Below, in pieces: positions 52,404 to 60,163 of a DNA stretch of 64,000 nucleotides. Within the stretch, counting starts at the first letter, position 1. Every line of letters begins with the position of its first letter. The DNA is from Haloprofundus marisrubri. GTDB taxonomy: Archaea > Halobacteriota > Halobacteria > Halobacteriales > Haloferacaceae. The position numbers were made by a program, and so were the translations under genes. The notes beneath the pieces were generated by a model. That model was not told the DNA's origin. It did not search any database and worked only from the letters and a program-made list of their open reading frames with translations. Where the stretch lies: assembly GCF_001469955.1 (NCBI RefSeq), contig NZ_LOPU01000031.1, positions 62,001 through 126,000 on the forward strand, in the 5' to 3' direction.

Positions 52404-53426
52404 CTACATCTCCTCCACGGTAGGTCGGACCGGAGGGCTGGTACAGCGATTGCGTTCGGTACTGCGTCCCGATAGGGCGGAACTGTGGCGGACCATATTC
52501 ACATCTCCTACTCTGTATGGTTTACTATGAACGGGGTAATCGGAGACTTATTTCGCCGCTAAAGACCGTTTCAACGTGCAACAGTTACAACCACGTCAGA
52601 CACAGCGGTCACAGGCCGGGCCGGATAGAGTGCGTATCGACCCGAAAACACCGACGAAACGGCCGGTTCGAACGGCTTGTGACGACTGTCAGATATGGTG
52701 TCAGAGACGGCGAGTGACCAACCGCGAGCAGCGGCTTTCCTTCTCTGCTCTGTTGACTGCTCGTCGAACGGTACTGACGTGACGGACTCATCTCCGAAGA
52801 ACGTCTCGGGCGCGTCGACCGACACAGGGGTTCGAGACGTTCTCCGAGACACGAACGGACACGAAAAGGCACCAGAAGGCACGAGAAGAGTACCGGCCGA
52901 CGGATTCGCCGGGAACGACCAACTGCCGTGTTGACGCCCGTCGTCGCCGCGTGAGGGCCTCGGAGTTGTCGGGGTCACAGCCACAGCACACGCGGTCGAA
53001 TCCTCGCCGAAGCGACGGCAGTCCGTGAACACTGAGTCCGGAGAAACGCCATCGAGTCGTTCTGTGCGGCTCGCCCGGAGAGGCGAATCGGAGTCGTGGG
53101 ACCGGGATGTGGAGTGCTGGGCACCGGTATGTGAGTTGCGCACTGACGCTCCGAGAGGGTGCGCGCGGCCCGACGTACTGTGATGAGAATAGGAGACAGC
53201 CAGCGTCGAGAGCCGATAGAGAACTGCACTCTCGTTCGCAGGGAATCGGACGAGACGGCGGTACCTGCTCGGAAGGCAGTTTAGAACAGCCACGCGGACA
53301 GCGTCGTCTACGGCTGTAGTAAAAGTACGTCCGCAAAACACCCGACCATCGGGGTCGAAGCCGGCGACAACGGGCACGGCAACGGATACGGTGATGGGGC
53401 ACAGCGGCGCTGTACCGCCGGAGCGA
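52404..53426. other. 1-kb gene-poor region upstream of glmS
   Basis: 1,023 bp with no convincing gene on either strand; open frames here lack the Asp/Glu-rich composition of real haloarchaeal proteins. The glmS promoter is probably near 52546-52556 on the minus strand (CGAAATAAG). An imperfect palindrome GCAACAGTTAC (52578-52588) lies about 25 bp further upstream. The rest may hold a decayed gene, an untranslated RNA or only regulatory DNA. It is the longest empty stretch in the window. Confidence 0.55.
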
Positions 53427-54896
53427 TTACCGAAGCGCGGAGTCGGCCCAGTCGGGCGTCTCGTCGGTGAGCGCAATGACGTTCTCGCGGCCGACGTTTA
53501 TCTTCGTCAGCTTGCCCTCTTCTTCCATCCGCGAGAGGAGGCGGCTGACTTTCGACTTCGACCACTCGGTCCGGTCGACGATTTCGCTCTGTCGCAACCG
53601 GCCGCTCTCCTCGTGGAGCATCTTGAGAACGCGGCCGTCGTCCGACAGCGGAACCTGTGTCTCGGCCGGCGGTGCGTCTGTCCGCTCCTCGACTTCGGGG
53701 TCGGACGCCGCTACGCGTTCGTCGGCGTCGTCGTCCGTCTTCACGGTTCTGACGATGTCGCTGCCGTGTCTGCGGACCACCGTAACGACGCTGTACCGAC
53801 TCCGACGGTACCAGACGCCGAGTCCGGCGAGAACGGCCACTGCCAACCCGGCGAATCCGATGGTCGTCGCTGGGTTGGTCGGGTCGGTCCCGAGGAGGAT
53901 TTCCTGTCTGTCGGCCAGTCCGTCGTCGTCGGTGTCGACCCGCAGCGGGTTGGTGTCGTGGCGTTCGATTTCGACTCTGTCGCTCAGACCGTCACTGTCG
54001 GTGTCGGCCGCCAACGGGTCCGTGTTGTGTCTGTCGACCTCCGCACCGTCGAACAGGCCGTCGGCGTCGGAGTCTTCGTTCTGTGGGTTGGTTTCCAGCG
54101 CGAGTTCCTGGCTGTCGGTGAGGCCGTCGTCGTCGGAGTCGGGGTCCATCGGGTCGGTTCCGTGGTCGTCGACTTCCGCCCCGTCGGGCAGTCCGTCACC
54201 GTCGGTGTCGGGACCCAGCGGGTCGGTCCCGAGGATTATCTCCTGTTGGTCTCTGAGCCCGTCACTGTCGCTGTCGGGGTCTAACGGGTCCGTGTCGTGG
54301 TCGTCGACTTCCGTACCGTCTGAGAGGCCGTCTCCGTCTGTGTCGCGCGAGTCGAGGTCCGTTCCGAGTTCGACCTCCCGGTCGTTGGTCAGGCCGTCAC
54401 CGTCGTAGTCGCCGGTTCGCTCGATGAACGTGTACGTCGTGGTCGTCGCGGCGACGGCTTTCTGGTTGCCGAAGCCACGGGTGGCGACGATGGAGACGTT
54501 TCGCTCGCCGGAGACGCTCGGCGGATAGCGCTCGAAGTCGAACTTGACCTTGCGCGAACCGTTGGGGTCGACGTTTAGCTGTTGGCAGTCCAGTGAGACT
54601 CGCTTTCCGTCGTCGGTTTCGACGTACGCACAGAACTCGTACAGCGAACTGTTCCCGGCGTTGTGAAAGCGCGTGGAGAGCGTGCTCGACTCGTTTCGCC
54701 AGACGTAGGTCTGGTTGTCTCCCTGCTGGATGCTTCCCTCGTCGGAGAGCGAGATACCCTCCATCGAGGAGTTCGCACTCGTGAGTACGGAGTCCGAGGC
54801 GGCAACCGGTGTCGCCGCTGCGAGCGAAACGATGCCCGCGAGGACCAAGAGGAGGGCTAACATCGGCGGGGCGACTCGATGATTCGATTGCGTCAC
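53427..54896 (-). CDS. Transmembrane regulator: thrombospondin type 3-like repeats plus cytoplasmic wHTH
   Basis: 489 residues starting with GTG (another possible start at 54863). A signal peptide (about 12-34) leads to an extracytoplasmic domain (about 35-165), then eight DxDGDGL-type repeats (about 166-335) of the thrombospondin type 3/calcium-binding kind. A membrane helix lies at about 342-362. A cytoplasmic winged helix at about 420-478 contains TEWSKSKVSRLLSRMEEEGKLTKI. The HTH is nearly identical in core to that at 44718. Calcium or ionic strength might be sensed outside. The target genes could be the flanking glmS or glycan genes. Confidence 0.8.
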   Translation of the reverse strand: MTQSNHRVAPPMLALLLVLAGIVSLAAATPVAASDSVLTSANSSMEGISLSDEGSIQQGDNQTYVWRNESSTLSTRFHNAGNSSLYEFCAYVETDDGKRVSLDCQQLNVDPNGSRKVKFDFERYPPSVSGERNVSIVATRGFGNQKAVAATTTTYTFIERTGDYDGDGLTNDREVELGTDLDSRDTDGDGLSDGTEVDDHDTDPLDPDSDSDGLRDQQEIILGTDPLGPDTDGDGLPDGAEVDDHGTDPMDPDSDDDGLTDSQELALETNPQNEDSDADGLFDGAEVDRHNTDPLAADTDSDGLSDRVEIERHDTNPLRVDTDDDGLADRQEILLGTDPTNPATTIGFAGLAVAVLAGLGVWYRRSRYSVVTVVRRHGSDIVRTVKTDDDADERVAASDPEVEERTDAPPAETQVPLSDDGRVLKMLHEESGRLRQSEIVDRTEWSKSKVSRLLSRMEEEGKLTKINVGRENVIALTDETPDWADSALR

Positions 54897-55152
54897 GTCA
54901 CACTCTCCCTCGAGTGGTGGATACGAGAGGTCGGCGGATGCCGAACGTAGTTCTTTCGATGTTGTAATGTCTCATTGCCTATGCAAATTTGGGCCAATGA
55001 CAGATTTCACGTATCGTGTCGGACACGGCGTATAGGTCCGACTCGTCCGGTAACAAGTCATTGAAGCTACCGAAGATTTGCAGTTTCTTGACGAAATTCG
55101 TATACGACGCCGGGTGCGGGGATGGGGGGAGTCGACACCGCGGGCCGAACGC
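54897..55152. other. Intergenic region between two minus-strand genes
   Basis: 256 bp upstream of the 53427 gene and downstream of the DUF7344 gene. It should contain the promoter of the 53427 gene, and AT-rich stretches occur at 54959-55010. No clear motif could be chosen. Confidence 0.4.
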
Positions 55153-55785
55153 TTACTCGCCGTTACCGTTCGCGGACGGAATCGCCTGGGAGTATCCCGA
55201 GAGAGCGTACGCCAACGTGACCATTGCGAGTATCACCGCGATGATGCCGACTGCGAGCGTTCCGGATTCACCGAGTACGGGGGCGTCGAAGGTGATTCCG
55301 AGAAGTGCGAGTGCACCGATTCCCGAAACACCGACCGAGTACTTCTGCCAGGAGGCCGGTTCTGACGCCTGGACCCCTGGGGTTGCGGGGCCAGATGGGG
55401 TGGCCTCCTCGACGATCTCGTTCGTCAGGTAGGGGTCGAACTGGTCGGCGACGTCGTTTCGTTCGACGATACCCCGGCTCTTGTTGTAGTCGATGACGCC
55501 GTCTTCGTCGAGTTTCGGCAGGTGTTCTTGGTAGAGAGCGATGTATACGCGCTGGCGCTGGTCGGACATCAACGCTTCAACGGTGGTGTCGTTCTCCCAG
55601 GCGGCGACCTGTTCTGCGATGTCGCGCATGCGAACCGAGCCTTCGGTACCGCGGAGGTACCAGAGGACGTCGCGGCGGCGGCGGTTCTGGAGGATGTGGA
55701 ACAACTGGTCCTTCGAGAGGGGGGTTTCGGTGTCCAGTTGGGGGGGCTCGAACGGGGCCGTGTTATCGGACTCTGTGACTGTCAT
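55153..55785 (-). CDS. DUF7344-type membrane-tethered transcriptional regulator
   Basis: 210 residues. The winged-helix part (about 23-108) has DQLFHILQNRRRRDVLWYLRG, RMRDIAEQVAAWEND and RVYIALYQEHLPKLDEDGVIDYNKSRGIVE, close to the haloarchaeal DUF7344 pattern also seen at 19879. Two hydrophobic segments (about 148-166 and 172-192) anchor it. Regulators of this type often lie near surface-glycan and S-layer glycosylation genes, as here. It is divergent from the glycan operon starting at 56668. Upstream are a TATA box and repeated palindromic sites. Confidence 0.85.
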   Translation of the reverse strand: MTVTESDNTAPFEPPQLDTETPLSKDQLFHILQNRRRRDVLWYLRGTEGSVRMRDIAEQVAAWENDTTVEALMSDQRQRVYIALYQEHLPKLDEDGVIDYNKSRGIVERNDVADQFDPYLTNEIVEEATPSGPATPGVQASEPASWQKYSVGVSGIGALALLGITFDAPVLGESGTLAVGIIAVILAMVTLAYALSGYSQAIPSANGNGE

Positions 55786-55810
55786 GTGCCAGGTACAAAC
55801 CCTGGGGGAG

Positions 55811-55874
55811 TAATAAATCAGGATGTCCGTATCGATAGTCGCAACTGTTGCAAACGGTCCGGCGAACTGTTGCA
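55811..55874 (-). promoter_or_regulatory. Promoter of the DUF7344 gene with repeated operator-like sites
   Basis: On the minus strand a TATA-like TGATTTATTA (complement of 55811-55820) sits 26-35 nt before the start at 55785. Upstream lie the perfect palindrome GCAACTGTTGC (55841-55851) and a second copy of AACTGTTGCA (55865-55874), 22 bp apart, two helical turns. The near-palindrome GCAACAGTTAC upstream of glmS is similar. Confidence 0.5.
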
Positions 55875-56510
55875 GACTGTTTCATACCGTTGTATACGAC
55901 TGTTTTGACCGTTCTCAGATTACCAATCGTACTTCTGATACGTCGTCGGCCACGCGAGCGGCAGTCGCTCTCAGAAACAGTAACCAATCTGGTAGAACGG
56001 GCGTCGAAAGAGGGGTGACAGTCACTCGCCACGCCGCCGAACGTGGGGAGTCTCGGCGGGAGGCTCAGCGCCCGTTCGACTGTCTCAGTTCCGCGCTATT
56101 CGGTCACCTCGTGGGTCGTCTGGGACTCGGCTCGCTGCCGGCACCGGGGCGATGCCGTCGGCAGCGTCGAGTCGACGTGGGGTCGTATCGTGCTTCATCG
56201 CTTCGCGGGGGTCGTCCCGCATTCTGTGAGAGGGCGGTAACCCTCATTGTTATACGCGACACAAACTCTAAAACAGTGAGATTCGTTGATACGGGGCGTC
56301 GTTCCGGTGTTCTGTCACTCGTCGAACGGAGAACGCTCTCGTCCCGCTCAACTGCCGCGAGAGCGCTTGTGCACCTCCTAAACGGGTGGAGAGACGAAAC
56401 AGTCGGTGGAACGGAAGAGGAGAACGGCCGGTAGAGGCGCGAAACCCGCCGAGGTAGGCGATATTGACCGTCTCACGAGGCGGAAAGTCGCGGATTTCGC
56501 TTACTCGCTC
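55875..56510. other. Intergenic region upstream of the glycan operon
   Basis: 636 bp with no convincing coding sequence and no strong repeat. The open frames here lack typical haloarchaeal composition. It probably contains further regulatory DNA for the divergent DUF7344 gene and the operon. Confidence 0.5.
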
Positions 56511-56516
56511 TATAAT
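56511..56516 (+). promoter_or_regulatory. TATA box of the glycan operon
   Basis: TATAAT in CTATAATAAAG is the best TATA element near the operon. A start about 25 nt downstream would put the hairpin (56549-56573) and the short ORF in a leader of roughly 130 nt, unusually long for this window. Confidence 0.6.
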
Positions 56517-56548
56517 AAAGCAGGGATAGTGATACGAGAGAATCGAAG

Positions 56549-56573
56549 CCCGCCTGCGGTCTACGCAGGTGGG
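56549..56573 (+). other. Very stable hairpin resembling an IS200/IS605 right-end element
   Basis: CCCGCCTGCG pairs with CGCAGGTGGG in a 10-bp stem (one G-T pair) with a 5-nt loop, immediately followed by AGGTCAC. GAAGCC, stem, stem, GGGAGG and TCAC in this order resemble haloarchaeal IS200/IS605-type right ends and associated TnpB guide-RNA ends. No tnpB gene was found nearby, so this would be an isolated remnant. Alternatively it is a leader hairpin that controls the operon. Confidence 0.45.
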
Positions 56574-56584
56574 AGGTCACCCAC

Positions 56585-56671
56585 ATGAGCGAGACACAGA
56601 CGCTTCGTCACGACGGACGGAACTGCACGGTTGAACAGGGACGAGTCCCCCGTACGGAGGAACAGCGATGA
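56585..56671 (+). CDS. Possible 28-residue upstream ORF coupled to the glycan operon
   Basis: The ATG at 56585 gives 28 codons (MSETQTLRHDGRN followed by 15 more), and the TGA overlaps the next ATG as ATGA (56668-56671). A GGAGG (56656-56660) seven nt before the second ATG lies inside it. The peptide has no recognisable motif. It may be a leader peptide or chance, but the ATGA geometry is shared with the genes downstream. Confidence 0.4.
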   Translation: MSETQTLRHDGRNCTVEQGRVPRTEEQR

Positions 56672-58014
56672 GTTCGGGACTGACCGGTGCGCGCCGTCAC
56701 GGCGAGAGCCGACACGTCGAACCGGTCGGCCGAACCGAGACCATCTGCGTCGTCGGCCTCGGCTACGTCGGTCTTCCGCTGGCCGTTCACTTCGACCGAG
56801 TCGACCAGCAGGTCATCGGCTACGACATCGACGACGACAAAATCGGCACGCTCAGTGAGGGAGTCGACACGACCGGTGACCTCAGCGACGCCGTCGTCGC
56901 CGACAGCGACGTGGAGTTCACGAGCGACCCCGCGACCATCACGGACGCCGACTACGTCATCGTCACCGTTCCGACGCCCGTCGACGAGATGGAGAACCCC
57001 GACCTTCGATTCGTCGAGAGCGCCGGCGAGACGGTCGGCGAACACATGACGCCCGACACGACGGTCGTCCTCGAATCGACGGTGTTCCCCGGCGCGACCC
57101 GAAGCGTCCTCGCGCCGGCGCTCGAAGAGGCCTCCGGTCTCACCGAAGGCGAGGAGTTCTTCGTCGCGTACTCGCCCGAGCGTGCGACGCCCGGCGACGA
57201 GAAACACGGCCTCCGCGACGTGGTGAAAGTCGTCGGTGCCGACGACCCGGCCGTTCTCGAAGACGTCGCCGACCTCTACGAGTGCGTCGTCGACGCCGGC
57301 GTCCACCGGACCTCCTCGCTTGAGGCCGCCGAAGCGTCGAAAGTCGTCGAGAACGTCCAGCGTGACCTCAACATCGCGCTGATGAACGAACTCGCCGTCG
57401 CCTTCGACCGCATCGGCATCAACACTCAGGAAGTACTCGACGCCGCCGGGACGAAGTGGAACTTCCACGACTACTCGCCCGGTCTCGTCGGCGGTCACTG
57501 CATCCCCGTCGACCCGTTCTACTTCGCGTACCGCTCGAAGATGGAGGGGTACGTCCCCGAACTAACCCTGAAGGCACGTGACGTGAACCGCCGCATGCCC
57601 GAACACGTCTCCGAACTCGCGCTGAAGACGCTCAACGACTGCGGGAACGTCCTCGGCGAGAGTCGCGTCGTCGTGCTCGGCCTCACCTACAAACCGAACG
57701 TCGCCGACATCCGCACCTCGAAAGTCGACGGCGTCATCGACACGATGCAGGAGTACGGTGTCGACGTCCTCGGCTTCGACCCCTACGCCGACCCCGAACA
57801 GACGAGTCAGGCGTTCGGCATCGACGTGATGGACCAGCCTTCGTTCGAGAACGCCGACGGTATCGTGCTGGCGACGCCGCACGACGTGTTCGAGAGCCTC
57901 GACTTGGACGCCGCGCGCGAAGAGATGAACGACGACCCGTTCTTACTCGACGTCTGCGGCGAACTCGACGCCGAGGAAGTCGTCGGACACGGCTTCACCT
58001 ACCGGAGGGTCTGA
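56668..58014 (+). CDS. UDP-sugar 6-dehydrogenase (nucleotide-sugar dehydrogenase)
   Basis: 448 residues. NAD-binding GLGYVGLPLAVHF starts at residue 30. The catalytic Cys278 is in GGHCIPVDPFYFAYR, and LTYKPNVADIRTSK is the third-domain block. This is the WecC/WbpO-like branch that oxidises UDP-ManNAc or UDP-GlcNAc to a uronate, rather than strict UDP-glucose dehydrogenase, judged by the VGGHCIPVDP pattern. It begins the five-gene operon. A Shine-Dalgarno GGAGG precedes it. The exact substrate is undetermined. Confidence 0.9.
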   Translation: MSSGLTGARRHGESRHVEPVGRTETICVVGLGYVGLPLAVHFDRVDQQVIGYDIDDDKIGTLSEGVDTTGDLSDAVVADSDVEFTSDPATITDADYVIVTVPTPVDEMENPDLRFVESAGETVGEHMTPDTTVVLESTVFPGATRSVLAPALEEASGLTEGEEFFVAYSPERATPGDEKHGLRDVVKVVGADDPAVLEDVADLYECVVDAGVHRTSSLEAAEASKVVENVQRDLNIALMNELAVAFDRIGINTQEVLDAAGTKWNFHDYSPGLVGGHCIPVDPFYFAYRSKMEGYVPELTLKARDVNRRMPEHVSELALKTLNDCGNVLGESRVVVLGLTYKPNVADIRTSKVDGVIDTMQEYGVDVLGFDPYADPEQTSQAFGIDVMDQPSFENADGIVLATPHDVFESLDLDAAREEMNDDPFLLDVCGELDAEEVVGHGFTYRRV

Positions 58015-59102
58015 TGTACCGGGATTCGAGAGTCGGCGTCGTCGTCCCCGCCTACAATGAGGAGGGACTCGTCGGCGACGTCATCGACACGATGCCGGCG
58101 TTCGTCGACCGGGTGTACGTCGTCGACGACCAGTCGACCGACGGTACGTGGGAAGAGATACAGCGGCACGCCAAGCGCGCGAACGTCGCCCACGTCAGCG
58201 AGCGCAGTCGTCTCGTCGAGACCGACGGCGGAACCGCCCAGTTGCACCGACCGGCCGAGTCGTCGACCGACGCCGACGACGCCGACAACACCGACGAGAA
58301 GGAACTCGGGGGCTTCGGGTCGTCGACCGCCTTCGACGAACGCGTCGTCCCCATCCGCCTCGAAGAGAACAGCGGTGTCGGCGGCGCAATCAAAACCGGC
58401 TACGAGCGCGCACTCGCCGACGGCATCGACGTCGTCGCGGTGATGAACGGCGACGGACAGATGGACCCCGAGAAACTCGACCGCCTCATCGACCCCGTCG
58501 TCTCCGGCGACGCTGACTACGCGAAAGGCAACCGCCTCCGCTACCGCGAGTACCGCAACGGGATGAGCGCGTGGCGCTCGTTCGGCAACTGGCTTCTGAC
58601 CCTGCTGACGAAGGCGTCGAGCGGTTACTGGAAGACGATGGACCCCCAGAACGGCTACACCGCCATCTCGCGGGAGGCGCTGGAGACCATCGAGTATCAG
58701 AACCTCTACGAACGCTACGGCTTCTGTAACGACGTCCTCGTCAAACTCAACGCCCACGGTCTCCGCGTCGCCGACGTGGCGATTCCCGCCGTCTACGGCG
58801 ACGAGGAGAGCACTATCGAGTACAAGACGTTCGTCCCGCGCCTCTCGGCGCTGTTGGCGAAGGACTTCTTCTGGCGACTCCGCGTGAAGTACCTCACCGT
58901 CGATTTCCACCCCCTCGCAGGGCTGTACCTGTTTGGCGCAGCACTCGCTGGTGCTGGAGCGCTCGATTCGCTCAAAGGAGCCGTCTCCGACGACGCCGAC
59001 AGTTCCGGCGGCGTTCTCGCCTCGATTGGCGTCGTCTCGATGCTCTTGGCGATGGTGTTCGACATGCAGGAAAACGAGGAGTTGGAGGTGCGCCGAGAGT
59101 GA
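58014..59102 (+). CDS. Family 2 glycosyltransferase with acidic insertion
   Basis: 362 residues. VVVPAYNEEGLVGDVIDTM opens the GT-A fold, DDQSTDGTW (38-46) is the first nucleotide-binding motif and NGDGQMDPEKL (about 145-155) the metal-binding region. Residues about 62-108 form an acidic insert between the strands, unusual for this family. A hydrophobic tail with two helices (about 305-345) anchors it to the membrane. It resembles dolichol-phosphate-sugar synthases. The start overlaps the preceding stop (TGATG) and the stop overlaps the next start (GTGA). Confidence 0.88.
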   Translation: MYRDSRVGVVVPAYNEEGLVGDVIDTMPAFVDRVYVVDDQSTDGTWEEIQRHAKRANVAHVSERSRLVETDGGTAQLHRPAESSTDADDADNTDEKELGGFGSSTAFDERVVPIRLEENSGVGGAIKTGYERALADGIDVVAVMNGDGQMDPEKLDRLIDPVVSGDADYAKGNRLRYREYRNGMSAWRSFGNWLLTLLTKASSGYWKTMDPQNGYTAISREALETIEYQNLYERYGFCNDVLVKLNAHGLRVADVAIPAVYGDEESTIEYKTFVPRLSALLAKDFFWRLRVKYLTVDFHPLAGLYLFGAALAGAGALDSLKGAVSDDADSSGGVLASIGVVSMLLAMVFDMQENEELEVRRE

Positions 59103-60163
59103 GAGTCGCCGTCACCGTCCAGCATCCGGGCCACGTCCACTTCTTCAAGCACGCCATCGAGGAACTCGAGGCGCGGGATCACGAGGTCCACGTCTTCGCC
59201 CGCGAGAAGGAGATGGCGGTCCGTCTGCTCGAACTCTACGGCATCGACCACGAGGTGCTCGCCGGCGAGTCGCACGGATTGGCCTCGCTCGCGGCGGTGC
59301 AGGCGACGTACGAACTCCGACTGCTCCGTCGCGCACGCGAGTTGAACCCCGACGTCATCACCGCTATCGGCGGCGTCGCCGCCGCCCACGTCGCGCCGCT
59401 GGTCGGTGCGAAGAGCGTCGTCTTCTACGACACCGAACACGCGACTATCATCAAGAACCTCGCGTACCCGTTCGCGCACACCGTCTGCACGCCGTCGTGC
59501 TACGTCGGCGACATCGGCTCGAAGCAGGTTCGATATCCGGGCTATCACGAACTCGCCTACCTCCACCCCGACCGCTTCACGCCGGACCCCACCGTCTTAG
59601 ACGACCTCGGTTTGGACGAGGACGACTCGTTCGTCGTCACCCGATTCAACGACTGGGGGTCCTCACACGACATGGGCCAAAGCGGGTTCAAGGATATCAA
59701 TGAGGTCGTCGACCGACTCTCGGAGACGGGCACGAAAGTGTTCGTCACCGCCGAGATGGACCTCGACGACGAGGTAGAGGGCCACCGGCTGGACCTCTCA
59801 CCCGAGCGGATGCACGACTTGCTGTACTACGCCGACTGCTACGTCGGCGAAGGGGCGACGACGGCCGCCGAGTGTGCGATGCTCGGGACGCCTGCGGTGT
59901 ACGTCAACAGCCTCTCGCTCGGCTACGTCACAGAACTCGACACCGAGTACGACCTCGTCTACAGTTGTAACGGCCCGAACAGACACCGAGAGGCACTGCG
60001 CCACGCCGTCGAGATACTCGATGGCCGCGACGTCGACCCCGAGACGTGGCGCGCCCGCCGCGACCGACTGCTCGCAGAGCGTGTCGACGTGACCGACGTC
60101 ATCGTCGACCAACTGGAGTCGGCGGGCGGCGGCAGCGACAGACGAATCACAGCCACAGCATGA
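59099..60163 (+). CDS. DUF354-type glycosyltransferase-like protein (GT-B fold)
   Basis: 354 residues with a GTG start. VAVTVQHPGHVHFFKHAIEEL opens the sequence, TAIGGVAAAHVAPLVGAKSVVFYDTEHA follows, and a UDP-sugar-binding-type block GEGATTAAECAMLGTPAVYVNS lies near residues 254-275. This is DUF354, related to UDP-GlcNAc 2-epimerase/MurG-type GT-B enzymes. It could transfer a sugar or epimerise an activated amino sugar. It overlaps both neighbours by 4 bp (59099-59102 and 60160-60163). Confidence 0.85.
   Translation: MRVAVTVQHPGHVHFFKHAIEELEARDHEVHVFAREKEMAVRLLELYGIDHEVLAGESHGLASLAAVQATYELRLLRRARELNPDVITAIGGVAAAHVAPLVGAKSVVFYDTEHATIIKNLAYPFAHTVCTPSCYVGDIGSKQVRYPGYHELAYLHPDRFTPDPTVLDDLGLDEDDSFVVTRFNDWGSSHDMGQSGFKDINEVVDRLSETGTKVFVTAEMDLDDEVEGHRLDLSPERMHDLLYYADCYVGEGATTAAECAMLGTPAVYVNSLSLGYVTELDTEYDLVYSCNGPNRHREALRHAVEILDGRDVDPETWRARRDRLLAERVDVTDVIVDQLESAGGGSDRRITATA

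Noticed and set aside
50601-52520. Possible glmS ribozyme/riboswitch upstream of glmS
   Set aside because: No pseudoknotted ribozyme core was recognisable; such ribozymes are bacterial. The leader has only a Shine-Dalgarno sequence.
52571-53476. Long open frame (about 300 codons) on the minus strand upstream of glmS
   Set aside because: Composition is rich in Arg/Ser/Pro, not acidic, it overlaps the end of the 53427 gene, and no domain was recognisable; GC-rich DNA gives long chance frames.
55823-56434. Open frame of about 200 codons upstream of the glycan operon
   Set aside because: It runs through the probable promoter of the DUF7344 gene, has non-acidic composition and no recognisable motif.
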